From the NCBI GenBank assembly GCA_027365515.1, contig DAHXMK010000056.1:1-26597 (forward strand): DNA of 26,597 nt, written 5' to 3'. The DNA is from Candidatus Aminicenantota bacterium. Its GTDB lineage: Bacteria > Acidobacteriota > UBA4820 > DSQY01. Under the pieces are notes generated by a model. That model was given only the letters and a program-made list of their open reading frames with translations, did no database searches and was not told the DNA's origin. Position numbers and translations under genes: made by a program. Positions 14,357-20,715 of the stretch are shown piece by piece. The stretch's first letter is position 1; each line of letters begins with the position of its first letter.

Positions 14357-14566
14357 ATGGCCGACCTTCATCCTCTTCTCGCTCGTGCGCACCGGTATTC
14401 CCGCAAAGTAGTTGACCTGCACCCATCCGGATGTAGTTACGACTTGCTTGTAGGAGCTTGGCGCAAGCAAGAATCAGGTGCCTTAGCAGTCGAACTCCCC
14501 GGGCGGCAGCGGCCACAGACCAAGAAAATGGATATCGAAACTGGCGAAGACCAGAAAGGCCAGTAG
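14357..14566 (+). CDS. Candidate graspetide (ATP-grasp) RiPP precursor peptide
   Basis: The product has 69 residues, with a strong AAGGAGG 5 bases before ATG and a gap of only 7 bases to the ATP-grasp ligase gene. Residues 5-12 (HPLLARAH) recall the PFFARFL recognition helix in microviridin leaders. The C-terminus (residues 54-69) is rich in residues such ligases join: QTKKMDIETGEDQ offers Thr55, Lys56, Lys57 and Thr62 as donors and Asp59, Glu61, Glu64 and Asp65 as acceptors, loosely like the TxKx(P)xDxE cores of microviridins. A Pro/Gly/Arg-rich hinge (PGRQRP) separates leader and core. There is no match to a named graspetide class that I can recall, and one Cys (26) lies in the leader. Identification rests on context plus composition. 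Confidence 0.65.
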   Translation: MADLHPLLARAHRYSRKVVDLHPSGCSYDLLVGAWRKQESGALAVELPGRQRPQTKKMDIETGEDQKGQ

Positions 14567-14573
14567 GGCTCCT

Positions 14574-15536
14574 ATGATGGCAGATATACCCAGTAAGCCC
14601 AGCGTGCTAATTCTCGCCAGCCGTTTTGATTTCACATGCGACTACGTTGTTGCCGCGCTGCGACGACGGGGAACCCAATACCTCCGCCTCAATTCTGAGG
14701 ATCTTCCGATCTGTGCCGTGGCACTGGATCCAATTTCCCGCCGTTTGCATGTCCAGCTTAACGATACTAACTTCCTATTAGCACCGGACTCGCTACGTTC
14801 TGTTCTTTTCCGTCGACCTGTTTTTCTCAGGGACTATGGCGATGATAACCATACAGCACAAGAATGCTTCGGACAAATTCAGTGGGCTGCCTTTATGCGG
14901 AATCTCGTCTTGTTCCACGAGGCGCGCTGGTACAATGACCCGGCTCATACCTACCGTGCTGAACACAAAGCTCTGCAGCTTTACGAAGCCTCGCGGATCG
15001 GATTGCGGGTGCCTGCAACCGTGGTAACCAATTCTCCACAGTTCCAGACTATGCCGTCTAGAGATGACCGTATTGCTGTAAAGGGCCTGGATACGGTTTT
15101 GGTTAGAGAAGGCGGCGATGAGATATTCGGATTCACGACCTTTGCAAATTTCGACGAACTGAATCCTGCGGCTTGGGCTTCCGCGCCTGGCATTCTACAG
15201 CAGCCCATTGAGAACAAGACGGACATACGGGTAACTGTGGTGGAAGATCAGGTCTACACGGCGGAAATACTCGTTCATGGAAAAGGAATACGGGACGATT
15301 GGCGAACGCACAAGGGAGATGCTCAGTTCGCACCCCACGACCTGAATCCACAAGTGACGCAGCAATGCATAGAACTGGTTAAGGTGCTCGGGCTTCGTTT
15401 CGGTGCTATCGATCTTGCCCTCTCGGAAGGAGCCTACTACTTTCTGGAGATAAATCCTACTGGGGAATGGGCTTGGCTAGTAGATGCCGCTGGACTTTCT
15501 ATCGACGAAGGGATGGCTGATGCACTGGCTCGCTAG
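14574..15536 (+). CDS. MvdD-like ATP-grasp peptide ligase (graspetide synthetase)
   Basis: The protein has 320 residues, the usual size for this family. Residues 9-110 match the MvdD-type pre-ATP-grasp region (SVLILASRFDFTCDYVVAALRRR shortened here; YLRLNSEDLP; SVLFRRPVFLRDY). The ATP-grasp core follows: nucleotide-site Lys170 in IAVKG, ENKTDIRVTVV (Arg219), DWR, FGAIDLAL (Asp280) and the signature FLEINPTGEWAW (Glu292, Asn294), close to the FLEINPNGQW of microviridin ligases. Such enzymes activate Asp/Glu side chains with ATP and form ester or amide crosslinks to Ser/Thr or Lys in a precursor. The 69-residue peptide just upstream is the evident substrate candidate. A RimK-like free-peptide ligase is less likely given the N-terminal domain and context. 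GC is near 53 % in a sampled line. Confidence 0.85.
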   Translation: MMADIPSKPSVLILASRFDFTCDYVVAALRRRGTQYLRLNSEDLPICAVALDPISRRLHVQLNDTNFLLAPDSLRSVLFRRPVFLRDYGDDNHTAQECFGQIQWAAFMRNLVLFHEARWYNDPAHTYRAEHKALQLYEASRIGLRVPATVVTNSPQFQTMPSRDDRIAVKGLDTVLVREGGDEIFGFTTFANFDELNPAAWASAPGILQQPIENKTDIRVTVVEDQVYTAEILVHGKGIRDDWRTHKGDAQFAPHDLNPQVTQQCIELVKVLGLRFGAIDLALSEGAYYFLEINPTGEWAWLVDAAGLSIDEGMADALAR

Positions 15537-16149
15537 CGTTTGCAACTGCACTGTAGTTGGTGCAAAAGCGCTCGACGACTGGCTGCTCGGAAGTCTAGTC
15601 CAATTGATCCGCGCAAATGCGATCTTACGCAATAGGATGCGCAAGGATGATAAAGAAGCTTACATATCTGATCCTCGTCTCCGCCACGGGCCTGATGTCT
15701 TGAAGGAGACTCTCGAACTGTCCATAGACCGATTGCAGCGTGTGGAGGACAAAGCTCGAGGCACACTCATTGGCGTTGTAGTGGCGGTGACGATTATGAG
15801 CTCTGCGACTGGAGTCTTTGGAAACAATGGACCGCTTCACTCTCATGGCTGCGGCGTGCGTGCGCTGACAGCCACATTGTTGTTATCGAGCATAGTGTTT
15901 CTTTTGATCAGTGGATACTTAGCCTTGCGGGCATACCAGATTGGCAGGGTCTATCGTCCATCGCTCGATGATATTGCACCTATAGTTACAACCGCCCAAC
16001 AAGGGTGCGCGTTTCTCTTCTGCATAGAACAGAATTATCGGGTTGGGACCATGCGAGCAAATAAACTGTCAGCCAGCTTCGCATGCCTCCGCAATGGCCT
16101 CCTTCTAGTAGCTGCGCTCTGCGCAGTTGTCGTATATGTTTCAGTTTAA
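15520..16149 (+). CDS. Three-helix membrane protein of the RiPP operon, unknown
   Basis: ATG at 15520 is preferred: GAAGGG lies 6 bases before it, and the gene then overlaps the ligase gene by 17 bases. An upstream in-frame start at 15484 would overlap more. The product has 209 residues. A charged, helical cytosolic part (residues 30-80, with LSIDRLQRVEDKAR) leads into TM1 (82-101), TM2 (115-136), a soluble segment with FLFCIEQNYR, and a C-terminal TM3 (190-208). The helix-then-two-TM layout is loosely like SLATT-type membrane modules, but no family is assigned. As part of the ligase operon it could serve export, immunity or anchoring of the peptide product; no ABC transporter or peptidase is seen nearby. 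Confidence 0.7.
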   Translation: MHWLASVCNCTVVGAKALDDWLLGSLVQLIRANAILRNRMRKDDKEAYISDPRLRHGPDVLKETLELSIDRLQRVEDKARGTLIGVVVAVTIMSSATGVFGNNGPLHSHGCGVRALTATLLLSSIVFLLISGYLALRAYQIGRVYRPSLDDIAPIVTTAQQGCAFLFCIEQNYRVGTMRANKLSASFACLRNGLLLVAALCAVVVYVSV

Positions 16150-16200
16150 CAGCTGGCGGGCGGGGAATCTAACGGGCCATTTAGGGCCGGGGAGAGCGTC

Positions 16201-16533
16201 ATGTCAGAACTGCTGAAGAGAGCAATCAAGACACTGAGTATCTGTGTTAATGTCTCAACCGGGGTAACGCATCCTTTTGACAATGCGCGCGCGAAAGAGT
16301 TGTTTAAGGCTTTGAGAGCGGAAGGGGAATCTCTTGCGTACGATGAAGTGAGAGGGTTAGCGTTGGAGAATAACTGGTCCGAGAGGCATGCAGATGAGCT
16401 TGCGCAACTCGCACAGCATATTGGAGCTGGTGGGCGAGTAGTTATCAAGCAGCCGCGTCACTGGGGCAAGTCGGCTGTCGCCAGACTGAAGAGGGAAATC
16501 TGTACAGAAGACCCAACCGGACATTCCAACTAG
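16201..16533 (+). CDS. Small conserved-looking cytosolic protein, possibly DUF1889/YoaC-like
   Basis: The protein has 110 residues. GGGGAGAG lies 4-6 bases before ATG at 16201, and the gene is 51 bases after the membrane-protein gene in the same direction. The sequence SELLKRAIKTL, VTHPFDNARAKELFKALRAE and NNWSERHADELAQLAQHIG is predicted helical and recalls from memory small DUF1889 (YoaC-type) proteins, which I cannot verify. No catalytic motif or membrane segment is seen. The C-terminal third is basic (KQPRHWGKSAVARLKRE). It may be the last gene of the RiPP operon or an independent gene. Confidence 0.6.
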   Translation: MSELLKRAIKTLSICVNVSTGVTHPFDNARAKELFKALRAEGESLAYDEVRGLALENNWSERHADELAQLAQHIGAGGRVVIKQPRHWGKSAVARLKREICTEDPTGHSN

Positions 16534-16862
16534 CCCAATATCGGCATCTTTTCGCTTGCTATCATTCCTTTGAAGAACCCATGATATTGGCGTAGGCTTG
16601 CTAGGTCCCGACTAACGGTAGCAGCACTGGTATAGAATATGCCCCTTAGGAGATGCGTGATGGAAGAGAAGGCGGGGTGGAAAAAACAAACTCTTCTTCT
16701 GGGACAACTTGGGGATTCTGCGGCGGGAGGTTCAGAGCGAGAGCGTTGATCTCGTCTATCTCGATCCGCAAGGCTCATGTGAAATGCTAAATGTTGAATG
16801 GTGAATTGGGAGATGCGGGGGAAGGTGGTAAGATGTCCACCGAGGTTACAGGAGGACGCGGC
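16534..16862. other. 329-base region: inverted repeat, methyltransferase stump, hicB leader
   Basis: It begins with an 8-bp inverted repeat (CCAATATC at 16535, GATATTGG at 16583), followed by the decayed methyltransferase start (16660-16804). A word-like repeat tract (AAATGCTAAATGTTGAATGG, about 16782-16801) overlaps the end of that stump. The hicB ribosome-binding site AGGAGG is at 16850-16855. A TATAGA/TAGAAT-like -10 box lies near 16631-16637. Confidence 0.45.
16660..16804 (+). pseudogene. 5' fragment A of a site-specific DNA methyltransferase, frameshifted
   Basis: ATG at 16660 follows TTAGGAG. Removing one A from the A6 run at 16681-16686 restores a frame reading MEEKAGWKNKLFFWDNLGIL, then RREVQSESVDLVYLDP. 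This is the usual N-terminus of beta-class adenine methyltransferases (NKLFFGDNLxIL ... SVDLIYLDPPF). Homology stops at the first Pro of the DPPF catalytic motif, and the frame ends at 16804. The rest of the enzyme is absent. It pairs with fragment B at 17452, which shares AGW-NKLFF-DNL-ILR. Confidence 0.75.
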
Positions 16863-17090
16863 ATGAAACAGACACACCAGCTTACAGCCATCATCGAACA
16901 AGAAGGCGACGGGTACTTCGCCCTTTGCCCTGAGTTGGACGTCGCCAGCCAGGGCACGAGCGTAGAGGAAGCCAAGGCCAACCTGAAGGAGGCGCTGGAA
17001 CTGTTCCTCGAGGCGGCCGATCCGTCGGAGATTCAAGGGCGGCTGCACCAGGAAGTCTACGTTACCCATCTCGAGGTTGCCTTTGGGTAA
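16863..17090 (+). CDS. hicB: HicB-family antitoxin
   Basis: ATG at 16863 is chosen, with AGGAGG 7 bases upstream, giving 75 residues; an upstream in-frame start at 16791 has no such site. The sequence LTAIIEQEGDGYFALCPELDVASQGTS (split here as TAIIEQEGDGYFALCPELD, then VASQGTS) followed by EEAKANLKEALELFLE is the typical HicB partial RNase-H-like fold. The short form has no clear C-terminal DNA-binding domain. It neutralises the HicA toxin encoded immediately downstream, whose start overlaps this stop. Order hicB-hicA is the reverse of the classic E. coli order but common elsewhere. Confidence 0.9.
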   Translation: MKQTHQLTAIIEQEGDGYFALCPELDVASQGTSVEEAKANLKEALELFLEAADPSEIQGRLHQEVYVTHLEVAFG

Positions 17091-17307
17091 GCTGCGCGTC
17101 CTTTCAGGACAGGAGGTCTGCGCGATCCTCGCCCAGGAAGGCTTTAAAGAAGTCAGGCGCCGAGGAAGCCACGTCGTCATGCAGAAACGCGCCCAAGAGG
17201 CAACGGTCACGGTGCCAGTGCCAGATCACAAGGAACTTCGCGCGGGCACCCTGGCCTCGATTATCCGGCAATCCCGCCTGCCGCGCTCTCTCTTCGAAAC
17301 GGAGTGA
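17083..17307 (+). CDS. hicA: HicA-family mRNA interferase toxin
   Basis: TTG at 17083 is preferred as start because GAGG at 17073-17076 lies 6 bases upstream and the product then begins MGKLRVLSG, as in many relatives; TTG at 17077 is the alternative. The 74-residue protein has the dsRBD-like HicA fold: SGQEVCAILAQEGFKEVRRR, then catalytic His30 in GSHVVMQK, and TVTVPVPDHKELRAGTL. HicA cleaves mRNA on or off the ribosome. It overlaps hicB by 8 bases, so translation is coupled. All visible catalytic features are intact. Confidence 0.9.
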   Translation: MGKLRVLSGQEVCAILAQEGFKEVRRRGSHVVMQKRAQEATVTVPVPDHKELRAGTLASIIRQSRLPRSLFETE

Positions 17308-17619
17308 TGGCGCCCATTCAATTTGACAGCGACATGACAGCCCCGGAATGACGCCCCGCGAATCTTTCATTAATCACCAGTCACGAGTCACTCCCGTTGC
17401 CTAATCACACGGTGCCTTGTTGCGCTATAATCATAGTCGGAGGGAAAGCCGGTGAGCGATACGGCGGGGTGGTCGAACAAGCTCTTCTTTGGGGACAATT
17501 TGGAGATTCTGCGGGAGCAGGTGGCGGTGGATTTTATTGGGGGGGGAAGTGAGTAGGGGGTTCTAAGTCAGGTGGATGGCGCGGGTGCCGGCTCATAGCT
17601 TGGTTTGAAGGGGGGATTC
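17308..17619. other. 312-base region with repeat tract, -10 box and methyltransferase stump
   Basis: It contains a tract ATTAATCACCAGTCACGAGT (from 17369) related in reverse to the one at 13629, a perfect TATAAT at 17426-17431 without a well-spaced -35 (TTGCCT is 23 bases upstream), and the second methyltransferase stump (17452-17556). The last 60 bases are G-rich and hold the radical SAM ribosome-binding site. Confidence 0.5.
17452..17556 (+). pseudogene. 5' fragment B of a DNA methyltransferase gene
   Basis: GTG at 17452 follows GGAGGG (17439-17444) and opens a frame of 34 residues: VSDTAGWSNKLFFGDNLEIL, then REQVAVDF, ending in a G-rich run and TAG. It matches fragment A (16660) in protein and in DNA (GCGGGGTGG, CTCTTCTT, GGGACAA, GATTCTGCGG). 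The frame is unshifted but the gene is lost before the catalytic DPPF motif. With its intact ribosome-binding site and upstream TATAAT it may still be transcribed and translated as a stump. Confidence 0.7.
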
Positions 17620-18993
17620 ATGAGGATTCTGCTTATCGAGCCGCCGAAGCCGGCGGCGTCAATCGGCGGCGAGGAGGTCTTTCTCTTCGAACCGCTCGCG
17701 TTGGAATATCTGGGAGCAGCCGTGCCTGGGGAGCACGAGACGCGCCTGCTCGACATGCGCCTGGACAAGGGTCTGGACGCGCTACTGTCCGAGTGGCGCC
17801 CCGACGTGGTGGGCATCACGAGCTACACGGTCCACGTGAACGTGGTGAAAGCTCTCTTCGAGCGAGTCAAGGCGCGGCTGCCCGAGGCGCTTACGGTCGT
17901 CGGCGGCCATCACGCCACCGTGCGGCCTGAGGATTTTCTCATTCCCTCCATTGACGTTGTGGTCTCCGGCGCTGGCGTCGCTCCTTTCAGGGAGATAGTC
18001 GCCCGTCGTGCCGAGCGGGCGGCTCTGGAAGGCATTGCTGGCACGACGGTGCGTTCGGCGGACGGCCAGGTGGCCACCGCGCCGCTGCCGGCGGCGGACC
18101 TCGACGCCGACCCGTTCCCGGCGAGGTGGCTGACGCGGGAGCACCGGAAGCGGTACTACTGCGAATGGATGAGGCCTCTCGCGTCCATCCGCACCTCGAA
18201 AGGCTGTCCCTTCCGGTGCAGGTTCTGCGCCGAGTGGAAGGTGGCAGGCGGGCGCTACTTGCGCCGCGCCCCGGAAAAAGTGGTGGAGGAGCTGCTAGGC
18301 ATCGAAGAGGAATACGTCTTCTTCGCCGATGACGAATCCCTGGTGGACGTCGCGAGGATGACGAAGCTCGCCGCGCTCATCAAGGAGGCGGGTATTCACA
18401 AGCGGTACTTCTGTTACGGCCGGAGCGATACCATCGTCCGCCATCCGGACCTGTTGAAGGCGTGGCGCGAGGTCGGCCTGGAGCGCGTCTTCGTGGGACT
18501 GGAATTCGTGCGGGACGAGGATCTCGGTTACGTCGGAAAGGGCGCGACGTCGAAGGACAACGAGGGGGCTCTGCGCGTCCTTCAGGGCCTCGGGATAGAC
18601 GTGTACGCCTCTTTCATGGTCCGGCAGGAATTCACGCGGGGGGATTTCGCCGCGCTCAAGGCCTATTGCCGCCGCATGGGGCTCGATTTCGCCACCTTCG
18701 CCGTCCTTACTCCGCTGCCGGGCACCGATCTCTACGAGGAAGTCGAGGACAGGCTTATCACGCGAAACTACGATCTCTTCGATTTCATTCATACGCAGCT
18801 CGCCACGGCCCTCCCCATGAAGGAGTTCTTCGCCGAGTGCGAAAGCCTGTACCGTTCCGCGATCCCTCTGGGCAAGCAACTTTCGTTGCTCAGGCGCTAC
18901 CCTCTTAGGGACATCCCCGGCCTCATTGCGACGCAGCGCAGGGTCTTGAAGCAATTGAGGCGAGCCTACATGGATTATCCCGCCGCTGGCTGA
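17620..18993 (+). CDS. B12-binding radical SAM enzyme, unknown substrate
   Basis: ATG at 17620 is chosen (product begins MRILLIEPPK) because a G-rich AAGGGGGG site lies 4-6 bases upstream; TTG at 17605 is an alternative. The 457-residue protein has an N-terminal cobalamin-binding Rossmann-like domain (about 1-130; LDMRLDKGLDALLSEWRPDVVGITSYT split by a helix, then VVGGHHATVRPEDF), and a radical SAM domain with the cluster motif CPFRCRFC (Cys196, Cys200, Cys203), GRYLRRAPEKVVEEL and FFADDESLVD. The C-terminal part has TPLPGTDLYEEV, typical of the class. Members methylate unreactive carbons or rearrange lipids and hopanoids, cofactors or natural products. No neighbour identifies the substrate; it is not obviously linked to the RiPP operon upstream. 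Confidence 0.88.
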   Translation: MRILLIEPPKPAASIGGEEVFLFEPLALEYLGAAVPGEHETRLLDMRLDKGLDALLSEWRPDVVGITSYTVHVNVVKALFERVKARLPEALTVVGGHHATVRPEDFLIPSIDVVVSGAGVAPFREIVARRAERAALEGIAGTTVRSADGQVATAPLPAADLDADPFPARWLTREHRKRYYCEWMRPLASIRTSKGCPFRCRFCAEWKVAGGRYLRRAPEKVVEELLGIEEEYVFFADDESLVDVARMTKLAALIKEAGIHKRYFCYGRSDTIVRHPDLLKAWREVGLERVFVGLEFVRDEDLGYVGKGATSKDNEGALRVLQGLGIDVYASFMVRQEFTRGDFAALKAYCRRMGLDFATFAVLTPLPGTDLYEEVEDRLITRNYDLFDFIHTQLATALPMKEFFAECESLYRSAIPLGKQLSLLRRYPLRDIPGLIATQRRVLKQLRRAYMDYPAAG

Positions 18994-19043
18994 TTCGCTT
19001 CCCGCCGCCGAATTCAAAAAAGCGCTGAAGAAGGGGGGGGGGT

Positions 19044-19106
19044 GAGTGCTGAGTGATGAGGACTGAGTGCTGAGTTTAGAGGACTGAGTGCTGAGTGATG
19101 AGGGGA
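19044..19106 (+). repeat. Three 21-bp direct repeats GAGTGCTGAGTGATGAGGAC(T)
   Basis: Units at 19044-19064, 19065-19085 and 19086-19106 are near-identical, the middle one with TTTAGA in place of GATGAG. The words CTGAGT and GACTGAGT recur within them. They follow a G-run and lie between two convergent genes. Confidence 0.75.
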
Positions 19107-19123
19107 GGTACTTGTCATCTTTT

Positions 19124-19150
19124 ACTCAGTCCTCAGTCCCCAGTCCTGAG
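19124..19150 (-). repeat. Inverted counterpart of the 21-bp repeats
   Basis: The tract ACTCAGTCCTCAGTCCCCAG and following TCCTGAG is the reverse complement of the GACTGAG/GGACTGAG words at 19044-19106, so the two blocks could pair into an imperfect stem across a short loop. Confidence 0.6.
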
Positions 19151-19161
19151 CGCTGAGTGGG

Positions 19162-19194
19162 GCGGTCAGATTCCGGACAAGCCGGAATGACCGC
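19162..19194. terminator. Strong hairpin between convergent genes, possible bidirectional terminator
   Basis: GCGGTCA pairs with TGACCGC and TTCCGG pairs with CCGGAA, with a 2-base bulge and an ACAAG loop, giving 13 base pairs. No T run follows on either strand. Position between the ends of the radical SAM gene and the lipoprotein gene suits a terminator or transcript-end stabiliser. Confidence 0.5.
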
Positions 19195-19253
19195 GTTGAG
19201 GTACTACTTGCGCCAGGTCCGCTGAAGCGGGCGGCGGCATGGCTGAATCTCGC

Positions 19254-20579
19254 CTATTTCTTTGCTGCCATCATGGAGCCGGGCTTGGGGGGATACGGCG
19301 CCAAGACGTACCCTTCGGCCAGTTTGACGTTCCATCCCTCGCCAGCCGGTTTGCCGTTACTCGTTTCGGAAGCGGCGGGAACAGCAACGACCTTGAAGTC
19401 CTTCGAAATCAGCGCTGCCCCTCCGTCAACTTCGAGGGTTCCCCACAGGTCGGATATCTTCAGAGTCCCGTAAACGGTTCCATGCCCCTCGAACGAGGCC
19501 ACGCTTCTGGGATTGTAGGTTATTGACATCCGCTCAAGCGGGAACAGCACCACTGGGCCTTCGATGAAGAGCTTGGTGAAGCGCGCGTTCCTCTCGCCAA
19601 GCTCTTTCTGTCTCGCCTCCTCCTGGGCGGTTATCTCTTTGCCGCCGTATCTGGCGAGAGCCGCGTCCGCCGTTGTCTTTGATGCCTCCTGGGGCTTTAT
19701 GTCGTAGGCCTTGGCCGCGGCGGCACCGAAGACGAAATCCTTGGTGACGGAGCGCCTCCACTCCGGGTCGGCGGCATTCAACAGTTCGGCGTAGCCCGGC
19801 CCCGTTCCGTAGGCGAATGAGCGGACAAAGCTGGGCGCCGCCTCGCAGTTTGCCAAATCGGCAAGGGCCGCTTTGACCCTGATCGCCGGGTCTTGAATGG
19901 CTGCGTCAATTCCCGTGGATTCGGCCAATCCTTCATTCAGTTCTAGCCCTTGCTCCTGAGCCGCCGCTTCCGGCCAGAGTCCGCGCCTGTACTGCTCGAA
20001 AAGGATAGCGTCCGAGAGGGCGGCTTTGCGCGCGTCTCCCTCGGCCTTCAAGGCTTCGGCCAGGGCGTGGAACTCGGCTCTCATCCAGATTCTGCCGTCG
20101 CGCGCGTCCAGATGAGTGTTGGTGCCGAGGCCGCCGCTGCCTTGGAGTCCCAATTCCGGTTGTATGCGGTGGAAGGACTCGTGCATCATGAGAATGGCGC
20201 GCTCCGCCTTGTGCTCGGGCAGGGGCCACATGATCATCGTCCAACGCTGCCCGTTTATCTCTTTTGAAGTGTTCGCTATTCCTTCTTCGGCTGGAAGATC
20301 GAGCCGGTAAATGGGGCCGTCCTTCACGGAACCCGGCGACGGGCCGTTCAGTACCGCCTGGCGGCTCTGAGGGTCCGCGAACATCATGGGGCCGCAGAGG
20401 CTCTTACTCCAGAGCTTGCCTCCCTCCGCGGCGCAGAGGGCCGCCGCTTCATTGAAAGCACTCGCGGCGGCTTTCGCCGGAATGACCGTCGCCTCTTGCC
20501 TCTTGTTGCCCCGCGAACATCCGCTAACGACCATGGTGACAGCCAGACAAGAGACCAAATAATTCGTAACGCTCTTCAT
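19254..20579 (-). CDS. Lipoprotein with HExxH zinc-protease-like motif
   Basis: ATG at 20579 is chosen (product begins MKSVTNYLV), with GGGGGTG a few bases upstream. The 441-residue protein has a lipoprotein signal ending in VVSGC, so Cys21 would be lipidated and the protein anchored in the envelope. Residues 133-137 are HESFH, a match to HExxH in a helix (AILMMHESFHRIQ), and about 80 residues later LNEGLAEST (Glu216, Glu220) could supply the third zinc ligand, as in gluzincin-type peptidases. The C-terminal part is beta-rich (residues 345-430). No known peptidase family was named with confidence. The catalytic residues are present, so activity is plausible. It is 137 bases downstream of the Wzc-like kinase gene on the same strand, but a candidate promoter and hairpin lie between. 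Confidence 0.7.
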   Translation of the reverse strand: MKSVTNYLVSCLAVTMVVSGCSRGNKRQEATVIPAKAAASAFNEAAALCAAEGGKLWSKSLCGPMMFADPQSRQAVLNGPSPGSVKDGPIYRLDLPAEEGIANTSKEINGQRWTMIMWPLPEHKAERAILMMHESFHRIQPELGLQGSGGLGTNTHLDARDGRIWMRAEFHALAEALKAEGDARKAALSDAILFEQYRRGLWPEAAAQEQGLELNEGLAESTGIDAAIQDPAIRVKAALADLANCEAAPSFVRSFAYGTGPGYAELLNAADPEWRRSVTKDFVFGAAAAKAYDIKPQEASKTTADAALARYGGKEITAQEEARQKELGERNARFTKLFIEGPVVLFPLERMSITYNPRSVASFEGHGTVYGTLKISDLWGTLEVDGGAALISKDFKVVAVPAASETSNGKPAGEGWNVKLAEGYVLAPYPPKPGSMMAAKK

Positions 20580-20640
20580 GATCACCCCCTGCGCCAAGGT
20601 CTTGTTGCCTCTTTCTGACTCGGCTTCCCCCCAACGGCGT

Positions 20641-20678
20641 GCAAGCAGGATGGCGACCCTGCTTGCGTTATTTTAGCA
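20641..20678 (-). promoter_or_regulatory. Hairpin and extended -10 (TGCTAAAAT) before the lipoprotein gene
   Basis: On the minus strand, TGCTAAAAT (20678-20670) is an extended -10 box without a clear -35. Just downstream is a perfect 9-bp stem GCAAGCAGG/CCTGCTTGC (20641-20649 with 20658-20666). The hairpin could be the terminator of the Wzc-like gene or the 5' end of the lipoprotein transcript. It lacks a T run on this strand. Confidence 0.4.
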
Positions 20679-20715
20679 TCAATTGGCGCGCATTGGTCCC
20701 CGCCCGATTCGGCGG

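Noticed and set aside
16530..16640. Minus-strand peptide with SAATVSRDLASLRQYHGF, resembling a winged-helix segment
   Set aside because: The frame has no start with a ribosome-binding site, runs antisense to hicB further on, and the similarity is short. It could be a remnant but cannot be supported.
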